In this document: one piece after another, positions 5,402-7,567 of the stretch | Layout: each line of letters starts with the position of its first letter | How positions within the stretch are numbered: the first letter of the stretch is position 1 | Source of the DNA: Actinomycetota bacterium | Lineage (GTDB): Bacteria > Actinomycetota > Thermoleophilia > Gaiellales > Gaiellaceae | Assembly: GCA_013821525.1 (NCBI GenBank) | Contig: JACDGR010000156.1 | Span: 1 to 7,567 of the forward strand | Direction of reading: 5' to 3' | Length of the DNA stretch: 7,567 nucleotides | Program-made: the position numbers and the translations under genes | The notes under the pieces: model-generated | Seen by the model: the letters and a program-made list of their open reading frames with translations, nothing else | What the model was told of the DNA's origin: nothing | Databases searched by the model: none

Positions 5402-6141
5402 AGGCGGCCTGCCGCGATCACGCGGCCGAGGAACTCACGCGTCCTCGGCTCCGTTGGGTCGGAGAAGATCTGCTCCGGAGATCCCTCTTCGCAGATCACG
5501 CCTGCGTCGAGAAAGCACACCTTGTCGGCGACCTCGCGCGCGAACGACATCTCGTGCGTCGCAAGAATCATCGTCATCCCGGTCGACGCGAGCTCGCGCA
5601 CGAGGTCGAGCACGTCCGACACGAGCTGGGGATCGAGCGCTGAGGTGATCTCGTCGAGCAGCATCAGCTTCGGCTCCATCGCGAGCGCACGCGCGATCGC
5701 GACGCGCTGCTGCTGGCCGCCGGACAGCCGGTCGGGAAACTCGTCGGCCTTCTCCGCCAGGCCGATCCGCTCGAGCAGCTCACGCGCCGTGTCGCGCGAC
5801 TGCCGGGCGTTCAGCTGTCGCACCTTCTTGGGCCCGAGCGTCACGTTCTCGAGCACCGTCATGTGCGGAAAGAGGTTGTAGGCCTGGAAGACGATGCCAA
5901 TCTTGCGCCGCAGCGCGTTCACGTCGACGTGCCCGTTCGTGATCTCCTGCCCATCGACGACGATCGTCCCCTCGTCGACCTTCTCGAGCAGGTTGATGCA
6001 GCGGAGCAGCGTCGACTTCCCCGAACCGGAAGCGCCGATCAGGCAGACGACGTTGTGCTCGTCGACGTCGAGCGAGACGTGCCGCAGCACCTCGAGCTCC
6101 CCGAAGCACTTCGTCACGCGATCAAGGTGAACGAAGCTCAC
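5398..6141 (-). CDS. Polar amino-acid ABC transporter ATP-binding protein (GlnQ/HisP type)
   Basis: This is the cytoplasmic ATPase that drives the importer formed with the permease and binding protein encoded just upstream. The 247-residue length is normal. All nucleotide-binding motifs are intact: Walker A GASGSGKST at 36-44, Q-loop Gln86 (VFQAYNLFPH), signature LSGGQQQR at 139-146, Walker B LMLLDE at 159-164 with Glu164, D-loop SALD at 167-170, and switch His196 (ATHEMSF). The phrase FQxYNLFPHxTVLENV and the end EEGSPEQIF are typical of the polar amino-acid subgroup. DEITSALD has Ile where Pro is most common, a tolerated variation. The GTG start overlaps the permease stop by four bases (GTGA), and its own stop overlaps the next gene in the same way, so translation is coupled through the operon. 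Exact substrate cannot be read from the ATPase. Confidence 0.96.
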   Translation of the reverse strand: MSFVHLDRVTKCFGELEVLRHVSLDVDEHNVVCLIGASGSGKSTLLRCINLLEKVDEGTIVVDGQEITNGHVDVNALRRKIGIVFQAYNLFPHMTVLENVTLGPKKVRQLNARQSRDTARELLERIGLAEKADEFPDRLSGGQQQRVAIARALAMEPKLMLLDEITSALDPQLVSDVLDLVRELASTGMTMILATHEMSFAREVADKVCFLDAGVICEEGSPEQIFSDPTEPRTREFLGRVIAAGRL

Positions 6142-6845
6142 GTGGCGGTGGCGCGCTCGCGCAGCTCACGGGCGAGAATCAGATGATCGGTGAAGCGCGC
6201 GAGCGGGATCGTCAGCAAGACGAACAACACGGCCGCCACGGTGTACGAGGTGAAGTTGGCATAGGTCTGGGAGTACGCCTGCGACTGCAGCGCGGCCTCG
6301 GCCACGCCGATCACCGACACGAGTGCGGTGTCCTTCTGCAGGCCGATGAAGTCGTTGAGGAGCGGCGGGATCACGCGGCGGACGGCCTGCGGGATCACGA
6401 CGTAGCGCATCGCCTGCCAGTACGACAGCCCGAGCGAGCGCGCGGCCATGCGCTGCGACGGGTGCACGGACTCGATCCCGGCGCGGTACACCTCGGTGAC
6501 GTAGGCGGTGTAGACGAGCGTCAGCGCGATCACGCCGTAGGTGAAGTTCGACCGGCTGCTGATCCCGTGGACGTTCAACGCCGGCAGGCCGAAGCCGATC
6601 ACGAACGCGACGAGGATCAGCGGCGTGCCGCGGAAGAAGTCGGTGTAGACGATCGCCAGGGCGCGGAGCGGTCGTGCTCCGCGCCCCGGCAGACCGCGGA
6701 TGACGGCGAGGGCCAGTGCCAGGATCAGCACCAGCACCTCCGCCACCACCATCAGCTTCAGGTTCACCTGGAATCCCGCCCAGACATTCGGGAACGCGAC
6801 CCGAAAGTCGTGCGGCGAGAAGAACGTGTTGATGACCTGGTGCAC
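6138..6845 (-). CDS. Polar amino-acid ABC transporter permease (HisM/GlnP type)
   Basis: This inner-membrane channel subunit has 235 residues, the usual size. The N-terminal VWAGFQVNLKLMVVAEVLVLILALALAV is the first long hydrophobic segment of the family. It is followed by TDFFRGTPLILV at 68-79. The EAA loop that docks on the ATPase runs from about 118 to 155 (EVYRAGIESV, then QRMAARSLGLS and VVIPQAVRR), and further hydrophobic segments follow. Only one permease gene is present, so the subunit probably forms a homodimer unless another lies outside the window. The start is GTG at 6845, twelve bases after the binding-protein stop, with only a weak Shine-Dalgarno match. The stop overlaps the ATPase start in GTGA. 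The gene contains a perfect 11-bp inverted repeat (6659-6686) in the stretch encoding the cytoplasmic loop after the first helix. Confidence 0.95.
   Translation of the reverse strand: MHQVINTFFSPHDFRVAFPNVWAGFQVNLKLMVVAEVLVLILALALAVIRGLPGRGARPLRALAIVYTDFFRGTPLILVAFVIGFGLPALNVHGISSRSNFTYGVIALTLVYTAYVTEVYRAGIESVHPSQRMAARSLGLSYWQAMRYVVIPQAVRRVIPPLLNDFIGLQKDTALVSVIGVAEAALQSQAYSQTYANFTSYTVAAVLFVLLTIPLARFTDHLILARELRERATAT
6659..6686. repeat. Perfect 11-bp inverted repeat inside the permease gene
   Basis: GGGCGCGGAGC at 6659-6669 and GCTCCGCGCCC at 6676-6686 are exact reverse complements around the six-base loop GGTCGT. They code for the Gly-Arg-rich cytoplasmic loop after the first helix (around GRGARPLRA). 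The RNA could form a very stable hairpin on either strand. There is no T-tract, so it is not an ordinary terminator. Confidence 0.6.
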
Positions 6846-6857
6846 CTGCCGAGCTCG

Positions 6858-7567
6858 TTACTTCAGGTTCGGGATCTTCGAGAAGTCGAGGTTGAACCAC
6901 TTCTTCTGAAGCTTCCCGATCGTGCCGTTCTTCCAGAGCTTGTCGACCTGAGCGTTGACCATCGACGTCAGCTTCGAGCCCTTCTGGAGGACGGCGCCGT
7001 ACTGCTCATGCGTGATGATCTGTCCTGCCACGTTGCCGTACTTGGTCGGACGCGCCTTCTTCTCGGAGGCGACGATCGGCGTGTCGAGCACGATCGCGTC
7101 ACAACGCCCGATCTGCACCGCAACGAACGCGGCGGCGGTCGACTGGTAGATCAGCGGCGCCTTCGCCGGGTGCAGCTTCTGCTGGATGTAGCTGAGACCG
7201 GTCGTGTCGGCCTGGGCGCAGGTCTGCAGGTTCTTCAGGTCGGAGAGCGACTTCGGCACCTTCGCCTTCTTCGAGAGCAGCACGCCCTGGTTCGCGTCGA
7301 AGTACGAATGCGTGAAGTCGATCGTGCGCCTGCGTTGGGCGGTGATCGTCGCTTCCTGGAATGAGATGTCGAATGACTTGTGCCCAGCGGCAAAGAGCTT
7401 TGCCCACGGCGTGTAGACGAACGTCGGCTTGACGCCCAGACCGGCAGCGATCGCCGTCGCAAGGTCGACCTCGTAGCCCTTCGGGGTCAAGTACGAGGAG
7501 CCGCGGATCTTGCCGTTCGCGAAATTGACAGCCGGGTCGCCGAACCCGACGACGAGCTGGCCTGGCT
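6858..7567 (-). CDS. Polar amino-acid ABC transporter solute-binding protein (partial, 5' end outside window)
   Basis: The visible 235 residues lack the N-terminus, including any signal peptide or lipobox, because the frame stays open to the window edge. An in-frame TTG at 7490 is not the start: the residues before it (PGQLVVGFGDP and on) belong to the conserved first strand of the fold. GYEVDLATAIAAGLGV follows, then FDISFQEATITAQRRRTIDF with the conserved Thr and Arg that hold the amino-acid carboxylate, and YFDANQGVL. In the second lobe are ADTTGLSYI and the lobe-crossing GRCDAIVLDTPIV with its Asp. This is the SBP_bac_3 pattern for polar amino acids. The protein would act outside the membrane and deliver substrate to the permease encoded 12 bp downstream. 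Two cysteines in the second lobe (codons at 7218-7220 and 7101-7103) may form a disulfide. Substrate is not determined. Confidence 0.93.
   Translation of the reverse strand, partial: PGQLVVGFGDPAVNFANGKIRGSSYLTPKGYEVDLATAIAAGLGVKPTFVYTPWAKLFAAGHKSFDISFQEATITAQRRRTIDFTHSYFDANQGVLLSKKAKVPKSLSDLKNLQTCAQADTTGLSYIQQKLHPAKAPLIYQSTAAAFVAVQIGRCDAIVLDTPIVASEKKARPTKYGNVAGQIITHEQYGAVLQKGSKLTSMVNAQVDKLWKNGTIGKLQKKWFNLDFSKIPNLK

Noticed and set aside
5647..5661. DEITSALD in the ATPase as a functional defect
   Set aside because: The catalytic Asp and Glu of Walker B and the D-loop are intact. Replacement of the Pro by Ile or Val occurs in active members of the family.
6183..7364. 393-codon plus-strand frame opposite the permease and binding protein
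   Set aside because: It crosses two well-recognised genes in antisense and consists mainly of Arg, Asp, His and Val runs with no motif, so it is a shadow frame.
6858..7490. Binding-protein gene starting at TTG 7490
   Set aside because: Translation of 7491-7565 continues the conserved first strand of the family (LVVGFGDP). The TTG is an internal Leu codon, and the true start lies beyond the window.

Overview
The window is GC-rich (by eye about two thirds G+C) and densely packed, with ten protein genes, no RNA genes, no insertion sequence and no CRISPR. No stretch over 300 bases lacks a gene; the longest gap is the 90 bp between the two superoxide dismutase genes. Base composition, alternative starts (GTG, TTG), apparent leaderless starts, and a secreted protein ending in Cys-rich InlB-B-like repeats suggest a high-GC Actinomycetota. 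The class Thermoleophilia (Gaiella or Solirubrobacter relatives) is my best guess. This is inference from style and family content, not a database result.

Left part (11-1958): two Fe/Mn-family superoxide dismutases are transcribed divergently from a shared 90-bp region. The left one (minus strand) is canonical. The right one (plus strand) is a divergent paralogue that keeps all four metal ligands. It is followed after 4 bp by a plsY-like glycerol-3-phosphate acyltransferase gene, probably co-transcribed. Next on the plus strand is a secreted putative zinc metallopeptidase (2019-3278) with two C-terminal repeats. A possible six-residue leader ORF ends on its start codon.

Middle (3265-4820): a GTP cyclohydrolase of the FolE2/MptA family, with archaeal-MptA-like motifs, lies on the minus strand. 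Its 3' end overlaps the peptidase gene by 14 bp. Its start is 17 bp from the start of a divergent, short histidine-kinase-like protein. That protein has an intact phospho-acceptor H box but no recognisable ATP-binding residues. Two -10-like hexamers overlap in this gap, each 7-8 bp from an ATG, which suggests a bidirectional leaderless promoter.

Right part (4817-7567): a minus-strand operon encodes a polar amino-acid ABC importer. In transcription order it has a solute-binding protein (5' end outside the window), a HisM/GlnP-type permease, a GlnQ-type ATPase, and a four-helix membrane protein of unknown function. The last two junctions are 4-bp GTGA overlaps, so the unknown protein is probably made together with the transporter. 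Its stop codon shares the palindrome TTAA with the stop of the convergent kinase-like gene.

I do not see one obvious new multi-gene system. The leads I find most worth following are the coupled membrane protein, the kinase-dead phospho-acceptor protein with its bidirectional promoter, the variant second SOD, and the MptA-like enzyme in what looks like a bacterium.
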